DNA from: Sphingopyxis lindanitolerans
GTDB taxonomy: Bacteria; Pseudomonadota; Alphaproteobacteria; Sphingomonadales; Sphingomonadaceae
DNA: 64,000 nt
Assembly: GCF_002993885.1 (NCBI RefSeq)
Contig: NZ_CM009578.1
Coordinates: forward strand, 1,305,251-1,369,250
Direction: 5' to 3'
Positions 27,808 to 36,019 of the stretch are shown here, in pieces. A model generated the notes under the pieces. That model was not told the origin of the DNA. It saw only the letters and a list, made by a program, of their open reading frames with translations, and did no database searches. Each line of letters begins with the position of its first letter. Position 1 is the stretch's first letter. The translations under genes and the position numbers were made by a program.

Positions 27808-29352
27808 TCAGGCTTCGCGCCACCGGGCCGGCAGGGCGATTTCGACGATCAGCCCATCCGGCTTCCAATGCCGTTCGATCGTGCCGCCCAGATTGTTGCG
27901 CACGCTGCGTTCCATCAGCAGCGTGCCGAAACTCGTCCGATCGGGGGCGACGACGACGGTGGCGCCGCCGCTTTCGGTCCAGGTCAGCCGGAACAGGCGC
28001 GGCTCGCTCGCTTCGGGATCCTGCGTCCATGCTACGTCTACCTGCCCCTTGGCGCCGGTCAGCGCACCATGCTTGACCGCGTTCGTCGCCAGTTCGTTGA
28101 ACAGCAGCGCCATCGCGACCAGCGCATTTTCGGGAAGCAAAAGGTCGGGCCCCGACCAGCGGATGCGCGGAAAACTCGCCTCGACCTCGCGCATCAGCGC
28201 GTGCATCGAACCCGTCATGAAATTGGCACTGAGCAGAACATTCTGCGCACGATTGAGCGCGTCGAGCCGACTGCTGATCCGTTCGACATAATCATCGACG
28301 TCGCGCGCCGCGTGCCGCGTCAGCGAAATGATCGCGCTGACCGTCGCGAACAGGTTGCGCATCCGATGGTGCAGTTCGCGCATCAGCAGATTGGCATTTT
28401 CCTGCCGACTCTTCTGTTCGGTGATATCGATGCTGATCCCGGTCAGAACGGCGTCATCGTCGTGCACATCCCAGTCGCCACGAACGCCGAGCCAGCGCAC
28501 GCCGCGTTCGGGATGAACGATCCGGTGTTCGATGGCATAGGGGGTGCCGCCCGCGACCGCCTCGTCGATCGCCACCTGCGCGCGCGCGCGATCATCGGGA
28601 TGGATGCGCTCGAAAATCCCGTCGCGGGTGCGCAGCGCACTTTCCCAGTCGGCGCCCCACAGGTCCGCCACCGCGCCGCGCCATGCCGCGAGTCCGGTGC
28701 GCGAATCATAGCGCCAGGTCGCGATGCCCGAATAATCGAGCGCACGCTCGAGCGTCCGCCGCGCTTCGTTGCGCTCGACGACGATGCGGCGCAGTTCGGC
28801 CTCGGCCATGATGATCGCCGCGAAATCCTCGAGCCGCTCAAGCTCGCGCGCATCCGGAAACGCGCGCTCGCGGTGGTCGATGATACAGAGCGTGCCGAGC
28901 ACCGCGCCATTGTAGGCGCGCAGCGGCACCCCCGCGTAAAAGCGGATGAAGGGTTCGCCGGTCACCATTATATTGTCCCGGAAACGCGCGTCGGCGCGCG
29001 CGTCGGTCACGATCAGCGGCGCATCGCCGGTCACCACATGCTGACAGAAACTGATGTCGCGGGAGGTTTCCTCGATGTCGAGCCCGTGCGCCGACTTGAA
29101 CCACTGGCGGTTGTCCTCGACGAGCGTCACGAGCGAGATCGGTGCGTCGAACAGGTCGGCGACCAATTTGGTCACCCGGTCGAACGCCGCCTCACGACCG
29201 CTCCCCAGCAGCCGATATTCGCGAAGGGTTTCGAGTCGCCACGCCTCGCGCTGCATGGCATCGCCGTCTCCGCCATCCGCCAAGGCCGCTCCCCCTGTTC
29301 CTGCCCCCACCGGTGTCGGTGCACCGATACCCGCGCCGGGCCGCTCTGCCAT
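27808..29352 (-). CDS. GAF-PAS HWE-family sensor histidine kinase
   Basis: 514-aa soluble kinase. The GAF domain is at about 45-190 (FDAPISLVTLVEDNRQWFK) and the PAS domain at about 205-320 (YSGIATWRYDSRTG, ending GISIDITEQ). The dimerisation helix has the phospho-accepting His in RELHHRMRNLFATVSAI (near 333). The ATPase has NELATNAVKHGAL and the WTE of HWE kinases (RLTWTESGG). No membrane segment, so it senses a cytoplasmic signal. It is divergent from phyR; HWE/HisKA_2 kinases are the usual PhyR phosphodonors, so it probably feeds the general stress response. ATG at 29256 is an alternative start. Confidence 0.9.
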   Translation of the reverse strand: MAERPGAGIGAPTPVGAGTGGAALADGGDGDAMQREAWRLETLREYRLLGSGREAAFDRVTKLVADLFDAPISLVTLVEDNRQWFKSAHGLDIEETSRDISFCQHVVTGDAPLIVTDARADARFRDNIMVTGEPFIRFYAGVPLRAYNGAVLGTLCIIDHRERAFPDARELERLEDFAAIIMAEAELRRIVVERNEARRTLERALDYSGIATWRYDSRTGLAAWRGAVADLWGADWESALRTRDGIFERIHPDDRARAQVAIDEAVAGGTPYAIEHRIVHPERGVRWLGVRGDWDVHDDDAVLTGISIDITEQKSRQENANLLMRELHHRMRNLFATVSAIISLTRHAARDVDDYVERISSRLDALNRAQNVLLSANFMTGSMHALMREVEASFPRIRWSGPDLLLPENALVAMALLFNELATNAVKHGALTGAKGQVDVAWTQDPEASEPRLFRLTWTESGGATVVVAPDRTSFGTLLMERSVRNNLGGTIERHWKPDGLIVEIALPARWREA

Positions 29353-29498
29353 GAATCGGGTTCCTAAAAAAGCATCGTGGCGAACCTGAGGAAAAGTGGA
29401 ATAATTCCGCTACCTTAGGCACCAATTCGGTCGCGTCCCGGCAGAGTCTACGCTTTGAACGCCAACAAGTTGCAGCGAAACGGCACGCCCGGCCAGCG

Positions 29499-29525
29499 GG
29501 AACCCGAACCATGCGCGCCGCGTAT
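29499..29525 (+). promoter_or_regulatory. Candidate EcfG promoter of phyR (locus 1)
   Basis: GGAAC (29499-29503), a 17-bp spacer, then CGTAT (29521-29525), close to the EcfG consensus GGAAC-N16/17-CGTT. It lies 26 bp before the phyR ATG. The -10 differs at one position. Confidence 0.55.
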
Positions 29526-29551
29526 CCTCTTTGACAAGAGGGAGCATCAGG

Positions 29552-30346
29552 ATGAGCTTGGGTGAAGAAATCCGCGGACATCTGCCATTCCTGCGGCGCT
29601 ACGCGCGCGCGCTGACCGGCAGTCAGCACCATGGCGACAATTTCGTTCACACGACGCTGGAGGTGATCGTCGCGGCGCCGCAGGAATTCCGCGCCGACGC
29701 CGACATCCGCATCGATCTCTACCGTCATTTCCACCGCATCTGGGAAAGCGCGTTCCTGGGCGATGGTGAAGGCGCCGACGACGAAGAGGATCCGCTGGTC
29801 CGCGCTGCTAATCGCCACCTCGCGCGCATCACGCCGCTCGGTCGGCAGATGCTGCTGCTCACCGCTCTCGAGGGCTTTTCGATCACCGAAACCGCGCGGA
29901 TCACCGGCACCAATGCCGCGACGGTCGAAGCGCTGCTCGGCGAGATGGTGGGGGATATCGACCGCGAGGCGCGCACGTCGGTGCTGATCGTCGAGGACGA
30001 ACCGCTGATCGCGATGGAACTCGAACAGATCGTCCGCCGCCTCGGCCACGACGTCGCCGGCATTGCCACGACGCACGCGGACGCGGTCGCCGCCTTCCGG
30101 CACAGCGACGCGGGCCTCATCCTCGCCGATATCCAACTCGCCGACGGTTCGTCCGGGATCGACGCGGTTCAGGACATGTTGGCGGTCGCGCCGGTGCCGG
30201 CGATCTTCATCACCGCCTTTCCCGAGCGGCTGCTCACCGGCCATTGCGTCGAACCGACCTTCCTGATCTCCAAGCCGTTCCGCGAGAATACCGTGCGCGC
30301 GGCGATCAGCCAGAGCCTGCTCTTCACACCGCAACTTGCGGCGTAA
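29552..30346 (+). CDS. phyR: PhyR, general stress response anti-anti-sigma regulator (copy 1)
   Basis: 264 aa from the ATG at 29552 with GGGAG upstream. Residues 1-135 form an EcfG-like sigma mimic domain (MSLGEEIRGHLPFLRRYARA; ALEGFSITETARITGTN), and 143-264 a receiver domain (SVLIVEDEPLIAMELE). The phospho-acceptor is Asp193 in LADIQLADG; Lys241 is in LISKPF. FITAFPERLLT is the conserved loop of this receiver class. On phosphorylation the sigma-like domain captures NepR and frees EcfG. It is divergent from the HWE kinase, and a near-consensus EcfG promoter suggests positive autoregulation. Confidence 0.95.
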   Translation: MSLGEEIRGHLPFLRRYARALTGSQHHGDNFVHTTLEVIVAAPQEFRADADIRIDLYRHFHRIWESAFLGDGEGADDEEDPLVRAANRHLARITPLGRQMLLLTALEGFSITETARITGTNAATVEALLGEMVGDIDREARTSVLIVEDEPLIAMELEQIVRRLGHDVAGIATTHADAVAAFRHSDAGLILADIQLADGSSGIDAVQDMLAVAPVPAIFITAFPERLLTGHCVEPTFLISKPFRENTVRAAISQSLLFTPQLAA

Positions 30347-30360
30347 CGCACCCGGACGCT

Positions 30361-31044
30361 TCAGTCCGGCGAAGGCCCACCGCCGGTCAATTGATCGACC
30401 TCGCCCATGATCGTGGCGAAGGCTTCGCTCGGCGCCAAGGTCGTCGTGCTCCGCAGCGGCATCTCACCACTTTCGAGGATCGCGTGCAGCGCGGTGCGCG
30501 CGCGAGAGACACGGCTTTTCATCGTGCCGACCGCGCAGCCGCAGATCTCCGCCCCCTCTTCATAGGATAATTGGCCCGCGCCGATCAGCACCAGCGCCTC
30601 GCGCTGGTCGACCGGCAGCAGCAGAAGCGCGCGCTGGACGTCGGCCAGGTGCAGGCTGTCGGCCTGGTTGTCGGGCGCGACAAGCAGCCGTTCGGCGGCA
30701 AGTTCGTCATAGTCGGCGGTGAATTTCTTGCGCCGCATCTGCGACAGGAAACAATTGCGCAGGATCACGAAGGCCCAACTCTTCATGCTCGACCCGCCCG
30801 GAATATAGGATGCGCGGGCCTTCCACGCCTTCAGCATCGTTTCCTGGACCAGATCGTCGGCAAGGTCCGCGTTGCCGGTCAGGCTGCGGCCGAAAGCGCG
30901 CAGATGAGGCAACATCGCCGCCAGTTCGTTCTTGAAGCTGACATCGTCAAGGGGGCGGGCGGATTCGTCGCTGATAAATGGGCTTTCGTTACAAGACGTC
31001 GGTATCAGTAGCGGAATGAAGCACGAGCTTAGCGCCCGATGCAA
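30361..31044 (-). CDS. EcfG-type sigma factor, second paralogue
   Basis: ECF15/EcfG-family sigma factor of up to 227 aa. Region 2 is visible as LPHLRAFGRSLTGNADLADDLVQETMLKAW and FVILRNCFLSQMRRKKF; region 4 as LPVDQREALVLIGAGQLSYEEGA with VGTMKSRVSRAR. The first 35 residues are not conserved and contain PTSCNESPF, so the real start may be internal. It is transcribed divergently from nepR-ecfG across a 132-bp region and convergent with phyR. It is similar to the sigma factor at 31431, indicating an old duplication with possibly separate regulons. Confidence 0.9.
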   Translation of the reverse strand: MHRALSSCFIPLLIPTSCNESPFISDESARPLDDVSFKNELAAMLPHLRAFGRSLTGNADLADDLVQETMLKAWKARASYIPGGSSMKSWAFVILRNCFLSQMRRKKFTADYDELAAERLLVAPDNQADSLHLADVQRALLLLPVDQREALVLIGAGQLSYEEGAEICGCAVGTMKSRVSRARTALHAILESGEMPLRSTTTLAPSEAFATIMGEVDQLTGGGPSPD

Positions 31045-31143
31045 GGCTTGAAAACCCTAAGTAACTCATAAGATTTCATATTGGTCACAGGACGGCGATG
31101 TGCCTTTCGCGCCACAGTCGGCGATAAAAATCGACGGGCTGCG

Positions 31144-31168
31144 GGAACCCGCGGTCCCGTCTGTCGTT
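31144..31168 (+). promoter_or_regulatory. EcfG-dependent promoter of nepR-ecfG
   Basis: GGAAC (31144-31148), a 16-bp spacer and CGTT (31165-31168), an exact match to the EcfG consensus. The nepR ATG is only 8 bp downstream of the -10, so a transcript from here would have almost no leader. Confidence 0.75.
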
Positions 31169-31176
31169 GCTTCGGC

Positions 31177-31431
31177 ATGGCAACGCACGGCAACAACAGA
31201 ATCGATGGCCCGGATCGGCATTCGTCCGCGTCCGACGCGCCGCGCCGGGCGAACGGAAGCTTTCCCGGCAACGGCAGCGATCAGTGGCATCGTACGCTCA
31301 CCGGGCGCCAGTCGCCCGAGCCGGTCGGGGCGAAGCTGCGGATGATCTATGGCAATATCCTCGCCGAACAATTGCCCGACCATATGCTCGATCTTCTGTC
31401 GCGACTCGATAGCAAAAGCCCGAAGCAATAA
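31177..31431 (+). CDS. nepR: NepR anti-sigma factor (copy 1)
   Basis: 84-aa small protein. The N-terminal half (MATHGNNRIDGPDRHSS) is disordered-looking; the C-terminal NepR core is GAKLRMIYGNILAEQLPDH with MLDLLSRLD, two helices that bind EcfG or phosphorylated PhyR. The last base of the stop codon is the first base of the ecfG ATG (TAATG), so translation is coupled, keeping anti-sigma and sigma factor in proportion. The frame is open further upstream, but the promoter lies there, so the ATG at 31177 is the earliest sensible start. Confidence 0.88.
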   Translation: MATHGNNRIDGPDRHSSASDAPRRANGSFPGNGSDQWHRTLTGRQSPEPVGAKLRMIYGNILAEQLPDHMLDLLSRLDSKSPKQ

Positions 31432-32066
31432 TGACCCGAACCGACACGGCGTCACCGCCGCATGACGAAAATTCGCATACAGACAGCGAATTCAAGCTGT
31501 TGCTCGCGGGCGTGATTCCGCACCTTCGCGCTTATGGCCGCAGCCTGTCGGGCAATCCCGATCTGGCCGACGACCTGACGCAGGACACGATGGTCAAGGC
31601 CTGGGCCTCGCGCGATCGGTTCGAAAAGGGCACGTCGATCAAGGCGTGGACCTTCGTCATCCTGCGCAACACTTTCCTGTCGCAGATGCGCCGCAACAAG
31701 TTCCACGGCGAATATGACGAGAGCGCGGTCGAGCGCACACTGTCGACCCCGGCGCGGCAGGAAGATGCCAGCGAGATGGCCGACCTCCAGCGCGCGCTGA
31801 TGGAATTGCCGCAGGACCAGCGCGAGGCGTTGATCCTCGTCGGCGCCGGGGGCCTGTCCTACGAGGAAGCGGCGGCGATCTGCGACTGCGCGCTCGGCAC
31901 GATGAAGAGCCGGGTATCGCGCGCGCGGGCCGCGCTCGAGGAGATCATGGTGCGCGGACAATTCTCGCAAAAGCGCGCCGACACCCCCGCCGCGAGCGAG
32001 GCGATCGACGCGATCATGGACAGCGTCGAGGAAATCACCGCGCGGCGCGAGGCGTCGGGCGGCTGA
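31431..32066 (+). CDS. ecfG: EcfG general stress response sigma factor
   Basis: 211-aa ECF sigma factor directing transcription from GGAAC-N16/17-CGTT promoters under stress. Region 2 is IPHLRAYGRSLSGNPDLADD with TQDTMVKAW and FVILRNTFLSQMRRNKF; region 4 is LPQDQREALILVGAGGLSYEEAAAI with LGTMKSRVSRARAALE. It overlaps the nepR stop by one base and is under the same predicted EcfG promoter, a positive feedback held in check by NepR. It is more standard in layout than the paralogue at 30361-31044, so it is probably the main EcfG. Confidence 0.94.
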   Translation: MTRTDTASPPHDENSHTDSEFKLLLAGVIPHLRAYGRSLSGNPDLADDLTQDTMVKAWASRDRFEKGTSIKAWTFVILRNTFLSQMRRNKFHGEYDESAVERTLSTPARQEDASEMADLQRALMELPQDQREALILVGAGGLSYEEAAAICDCALGTMKSRVSRARAALEEIMVRGQFSQKRADTPAASEAIDAIMDSVEEITARREASGG

Positions 32067-32133
32067 GCGCCTCTCGACATCCGGGTCGAGCCGCGCCAGA
32101 CTGGCCCATCCCAGCAAAGCGAGCCTTTTCCCG

Positions 32134-33306
32134 ATGAAGAAACTATCCACCCTCGCCTTGTCGGCCGCGATGATCGTCGCGGCCTGTTCGTCGGGTCCGG
32201 CGAGCAATGCCGCCGACACCGCGGCGCTCGACGCTTCGGGCGACCAGCCCGCGACTCCGCTCGCCGAAGCGCCCTTCACGGTGCGCGAGATCGCGCGCTT
32301 CGACGAGCCCTGGGCGATGACCTTCCTTCCCGGCGGCCAGCAGGCACTGGTCACCGAACGCGCGGGCAAGCTCAAGCTCTGGCGGGAAAACGGCCCGACA
32401 CGCGACGTCGCGGGCGCGCCGGCGGTCGCCTATGGCGGCCAGGGCGGTCTTGGCGACGTGATCCTCGCGCCCGATTTCGCGCGCTCGGGCACCATCTATC
32501 TGAGCTGGGTCGAGGCGGGCAGCGGCGACAGCTTCGGTGCGGTCGTCGGCAAGGCGACGCTCGTGCAGGGTGCGGCGCCGCGGCTCGAGGGCCTGCGAAT
32601 CATCTGGAAGCAGGATCCGAAACTTCCCGGCCGCGGCCATTTCTCGCACCGCCTCGCCTTCTCCCCCGACGGCCAATATCTGTTCATCACCTCGGGCGAG
32701 CGGCAGAAGTTCGATCCCGCGCAGGATATGGGGAAGAATCTCGGCAAGATCGTCCGCCTGAAACCCGACGGCAGCGTCCCCGCCGACAATCCCTTTGCCG
32801 AAAGGGGCGGCGTCACCGCGCAAATCTGGTCACTCGGCCACCGCAACCTGCTCGGCATCGCCTTCGACGGCAGCGGCAAGCTGTGGCAGCAGGAAATGGG
32901 GCCGAAGGGCGGCGACGAGGTCAATCTGGTCGAGCGCGGCGCCAATTATGGCTATCCGATCGTGTCGAACGGCAGCCATTATGACGGCAAGGATATTCCC
33001 GATCACCCGACGCGCCCCGAATATGCGGCGCCGAAACTCTGGTGGAACCCGTCGATCTCGCCCGCCGGGCTCGCCTGGTATGGCGGCGACCTGTATCCGG
33101 GCTGGAAGAACAGCCTCTTGATGGGAGCGCTGTCGGGCCAGGGGCTGATCCGGATGGCGATCGACGGCGACACGCTCCACAAGGCCGACCGCTGGGACTT
33201 CGGCCAGCGCATCCGCGAGGTCGAGGTCGGCGAGGACGGCGCGGTCTGGCTGCTCGGCGACGGCAAGGACGGCAAGCTGATGCGGCTGGTTCCCAAAGGC
33301 CAATAG
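32134..33306 (+). CDS. PQQ-dependent sugar dehydrogenase family lipoprotein
   Basis: 390-aa beta-propeller protein of the glucose/sorbosone dehydrogenase (YliI/Asd) family. The signal peptide ends in a lipobox (MIVAACSS, Cys near 18), so it is membrane-anchored in the periplasm. Conserved stretches are LDEPWAMTFLPGG-like FDEPWAMTFLPGGQQAL, GQGGLGDVILAPDF, FSHRLAFSPDGQYLF, LGHRNLLGIAFD and QQEMGPKGGDEVNLVERGANYG. Such enzymes use PQQ to oxidise aldose sugars; the substrate is undetermined. No PQQ synthesis genes are in the window. Confidence 0.9.
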   Translation: MKKLSTLALSAAMIVAACSSGPASNAADTAALDASGDQPATPLAEAPFTVREIARFDEPWAMTFLPGGQQALVTERAGKLKLWRENGPTRDVAGAPAVAYGGQGGLGDVILAPDFARSGTIYLSWVEAGSGDSFGAVVGKATLVQGAAPRLEGLRIIWKQDPKLPGRGHFSHRLAFSPDGQYLFITSGERQKFDPAQDMGKNLGKIVRLKPDGSVPADNPFAERGGVTAQIWSLGHRNLLGIAFDGSGKLWQQEMGPKGGDEVNLVERGANYGYPIVSNGSHYDGKDIPDHPTRPEYAAPKLWWNPSISPAGLAWYGGDLYPGWKNSLLMGALSGQGLIRMAIDGDTLHKADRWDFGQRIREVEVGEDGAVWLLGDGKDGKLMRLVPKGQ

Positions 33307-33313
33307 CCCGATC

Positions 33314-34063
33314 ATGATCCGCAGCTTCCTCTCCCGCCGCACCACATGGCCCGCGCGCGTTCCCGACCCCGACGCGCCGCCGCCTTGGCCGCTCTTGTGG
33401 CGCGAGGCAGGGGCGCTGCTTCGCGCGCTTGGCGGGCGCGTCCGCCCGCTACCGCCCGAACCCAACCCCGACAGCGAGCATCCGCCGGTGATGGTCCTCC
33501 CCGGCTTTCTGTCGGGCGACTGGGCGACCAAGGCGCTGCGCCGCGACCTCCGCCGCGCCGGCTTTCGCTGCTATGCCTGGGGCCTCGGTTTCAACCGCGG
33601 CGCGACCCCCGACATGATCGACCGCATAGACACCCGCGTGCAGTGGATCATCGACCGCACCGGCCACGCCCCGGCGCTCGTCGGATGGAGTCTCGGCGGC
33701 ATTTATGCGCGCGAATATGCGAAGCATCATCCGGGCAAGGTCGCGCGCGTCGTTACGCTGGGCTCACCCTTTTCGGGGAGCCGCCGCGCCAATCGCGCGT
33801 GGCGCCTCTATCACCTGATCGCGCGCCACCCGGTCGATAACCCGCCGCTCGACTTTCACCCCGCGCCGCGCCCGGCGATGCCGACCTTCGCGCTCTGGTC
33901 GAAGCATGACGGGGTCGTCGCGGTGAACAGCGCACGCGGGTTCGCGCACGAAAGCGACCGGCGGATCGAGGTCGACTGCGGCCATATGGGCTTTGCCTAT
34001 GCCCCCACGTCGGTCGCCGCGATCGTCAAGGCGCTCACCGAAGCGGTCGCCCCGCCCGCCTGA
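33314..34063 (+). CDS. Alpha/beta hydrolase (lipase/esterase-like)
   Basis: 249-aa protein with VMVLPGFLSGDWATKALRRDL for the oxyanion region, the nucleophile elbow GWSLGGIYAREYAKHH near residue 118, then TLGSPFSGSRRANRAWR. A late Asp (SKHDGVV) and His (DCGHMGF) complete a likely catalytic triad. Similar to PGAP1-like or cutinase-like esterases that act on lipid esters; substrate unknown. No signal peptide is evident. It starts 8 bp after the sugar dehydrogenase stop, so they probably share a transcript. Confidence 0.87.
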   Translation: MIRSFLSRRTTWPARVPDPDAPPPWPLLWREAGALLRALGGRVRPLPPEPNPDSEHPPVMVLPGFLSGDWATKALRRDLRRAGFRCYAWGLGFNRGATPDMIDRIDTRVQWIIDRTGHAPALVGWSLGGIYAREYAKHHPGKVARVVTLGSPFSGSRRANRAWRLYHLIARHPVDNPPLDFHPAPRPAMPTFALWSKHDGVVAVNSARGFAHESDRRIEVDCGHMGFAYAPTSVAAIVKALTEAVAPPA

Positions 34064-34073
34064 TCCGCGCCGC

Positions 34074-34592
34074 TCAGCACACATCGATGCGATCGAGGGG
34101 GGCCGCGCGCCACGCCAGCAGCATCCGCCCCGGCCGCCGTCCCACGAGCCCCGTCGACACGAAGCCGACCCGCCGCAGCAGCGCGCGCGAACGGGTGTTT
34201 TCGGGGTGGCATTCGGCGACGATCGCGCAGCCGGGCCGCGACGCGGCGAGCGCATCGACGACCGCGCGCACCGCTTCGGTGGCGAGGCCGCGGCCGCGCG
34301 CGTGGGCGGCGAACCAATAGCCGATCTCATATTCGCGCGCCGCGCGGCGGTGGACGCCGATCACCCCGTTGAGTTCGCCGTCACTGCCGCCGCGCACCGC
34401 GTGAAAGACGTCCCCGCCGCCCGAGCGCGCGATCAGCGCCCGCGCGTCGTTTTCGGTGAAGGGCGTTGGCAGAAAATGGACTTGCGAGGTCACCGATTCG
34501 TCGGTGATCGCGGCGAGCGCGCATGCGTCGTCGGCGTGTAGCGGCGCGATGCGGATATGGTCGGTCGATAGGGCAAGCAAGGTATCGGTCAT
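34074..34592 (-). CDS. GNAT family N-acetyltransferase (RimJ/RimL-like)
   Basis: 172-aa acetyl-CoA-dependent transferase. The fold runs from HIRIAPLHADDACALAAI through EIGYWFAAHARGRGLATEAV (acetyl-CoA loop R/Q-x-x-G-x-A, near residue 105) to NTRSRALLRRVGFVSTG, the usual RimJ/RimL-type ending. Substrates of this group are protein N-termini or small amines; none can be predicted here. It is convergent with the hydrolase gene (10-bp gap) and probably monocistronic. Confidence 0.9.
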   Translation of the reverse strand: MTDTLLALSTDHIRIAPLHADDACALAAITDESVTSQVHFLPTPFTENDARALIARSGGGDVFHAVRGGSDGELNGVIGVHRRAAREYEIGYWFAAHARGRGLATEAVRAVVDALAASRPGCAIVAECHPENTRSRALLRRVGFVSTGLVGRRPGRMLLAWRAAPLDRIDVC

Positions 34593-34803
34593 GTCGCGTC
34601 TTCTTCAAAAAGCGCACGCCGTGACAGGGGGACTATGATGGGAAAATGACCATTCGCCTTCCGGACACGGCGGCGATGGTCATAGGGTGATGCCATGCCG
34701 CTCCTAGATAAAGGAGCGCCAATACGCCTTGAATCGAAGGGATTGGTCGTTGGTCATCGTGGCTGCGCCTATCAGCTTTGCCGGCGCCGATCAACGGAAA
34801 GAG

Positions 34804-35901
34804 TCAGGCCGCGGCGCCCCTCGCCGAACCGGCGACGAGAGTCATCACCAGCTTCGGCAGGCTGCGATAGTTCGCGCCATGATATTGCGAGTCGGCGGGC
34901 AGCGCGTCCTTCAGGCGGCGGTGCGCCTCGGCCAGCGCGTGATAGGGGACACCGGGCAGTAGGTGGTGAAGCGCATGATAGCGCAGCCCCACCGGCGCCC
35001 ACAGCTCGGGCAGCAGGCCGGGCGGCGGCACGTTGACGCTGTCGAGGAACTGGCCGGTCACGGTCAGCACCGCGCCGTCATTTTCCCACAGATGCGCCAC
35101 CAGCGTGCGGATCTGGTTGAGGACCAGCGTCGCCGCCGCGATGGCGCCGAAAATGACGAGCGCGCGCAGCGGCACCCAGCCGAACACAGCCGCGACGACA
35201 AGCAAGGTCGACCACGCCCACGCCCCGCCTTCCTGCCACGCCCATTGGCGGCGAAACTCGCCCTCGGGCGGCTTGCGGCGGAACAGCGGGTTGATGATCA
35301 TCCCCGAATAGCGTTCGACGACGATCCGGCGCAGCGGCGGAATCAGAAACGACAGCGGCGTCAGCACCGCATAGCGGAAAACGAGCGCGAGCGGTGCGAA
35401 GGCCGCCGCGACGACGAACAACGGCACCGTCCACGGCTTCATCAGCGCGAGCGGCAGATATTCGGGATCCTCGACCGTGCCATATTTGGTGCGGTTGTGG
35501 TGCAGGCTGTGGATGCCCTCATACATGAAAGAGGGGATGAGCAGCGGTACGCCGACCAGGATGTTCCAGCCGAGGCGAAAGCCGGGCAGCGCATTCTTGC
35601 GGAGATGGGTCAACTCGTGGATGAAGCTGCCCGCGCGATAGAGCGCGAGCACCGCGACGAAAGCGGCGAGCAGCATCCACGGCACCGATGGCGCGAGGAT
35701 CGCCGCGGCGACGCCGGCATAGCCAACAACCGCCGACGCGAGGAAATCGGTCCAATAGATGCGCGCGCTCGGCGCGACGAGATCGCGCGTCAGTTCCGAT
35801 GCCGCGCGGATCATCGCCATATCGTCGGCGATCGCTGATTTGGGCGTCTTCGCCTCCGGTGACACCGACATCCGATCGACAAGAGTGTTCATCGCTAACA
35901 T
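34804..35901 (-). CDS. Membrane fatty acid desaturase family protein
   Basis: About 365 aa from the ATG at 35901; an ATG at 35892 is also possible. Several hydrophobic segments (ILAPSVPWMLLAAFVAVLAL; VPLFVVAAAFAPLALVF; STLLVVAAVFGWVPL) and the three histidine boxes of membrane di-iron desaturases: HELTH near residue 105, HSLHHN near 145 and HALHHLLPGVPYH near 325. It inserts double bonds, or hydroxylates, in fatty acyl chains at the inner membrane. The exact regiospecificity is unknown. It is divergent from the 36020 gene. Confidence 0.92.
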   Translation of the reverse strand: MLAMNTLVDRMSVSPEAKTPKSAIADDMAMIRAASELTRDLVAPSARIYWTDFLASAVVGYAGVAAAILAPSVPWMLLAAFVAVLALYRAGSFIHELTHLRKNALPGFRLGWNILVGVPLLIPSFMYEGIHSLHHNRTKYGTVEDPEYLPLALMKPWTVPLFVVAAAFAPLALVFRYAVLTPLSFLIPPLRRIVVERYSGMIINPLFRRKPPEGEFRRQWAWQEGGAWAWSTLLVVAAVFGWVPLRALVIFGAIAAATLVLNQIRTLVAHLWENDGAVLTVTGQFLDSVNVPPPGLLPELWAPVGLRYHALHHLLPGVPYHALAEAHRRLKDALPADSQYHGANYRSLPKLVMTLVAGSARGAAA

Positions 35902-36019
35902 GGCTGCTTCTTCATCATGATTTCGTGGCAGCAAAATGGCCGAATGCGGGTCGCCAGCGCCACCGCAATGCCCTAATGCGTCGCCACATATATAGGCACC
36001 ATCAAGCCCGGAAACCAGT

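Noticed and set aside
29353..29364. GTTCC near 29360 as an EcfG promoter for the kinase
   Set aside because: No CGTT-like -10 at the required distance on the minus strand.
34593..34803. Possible small gene between the GNAT and desaturase genes
   Set aside because: Only frames of under 20 codons with an ATG are present. A weak hairpin (34700-34717) is the only structure I see.
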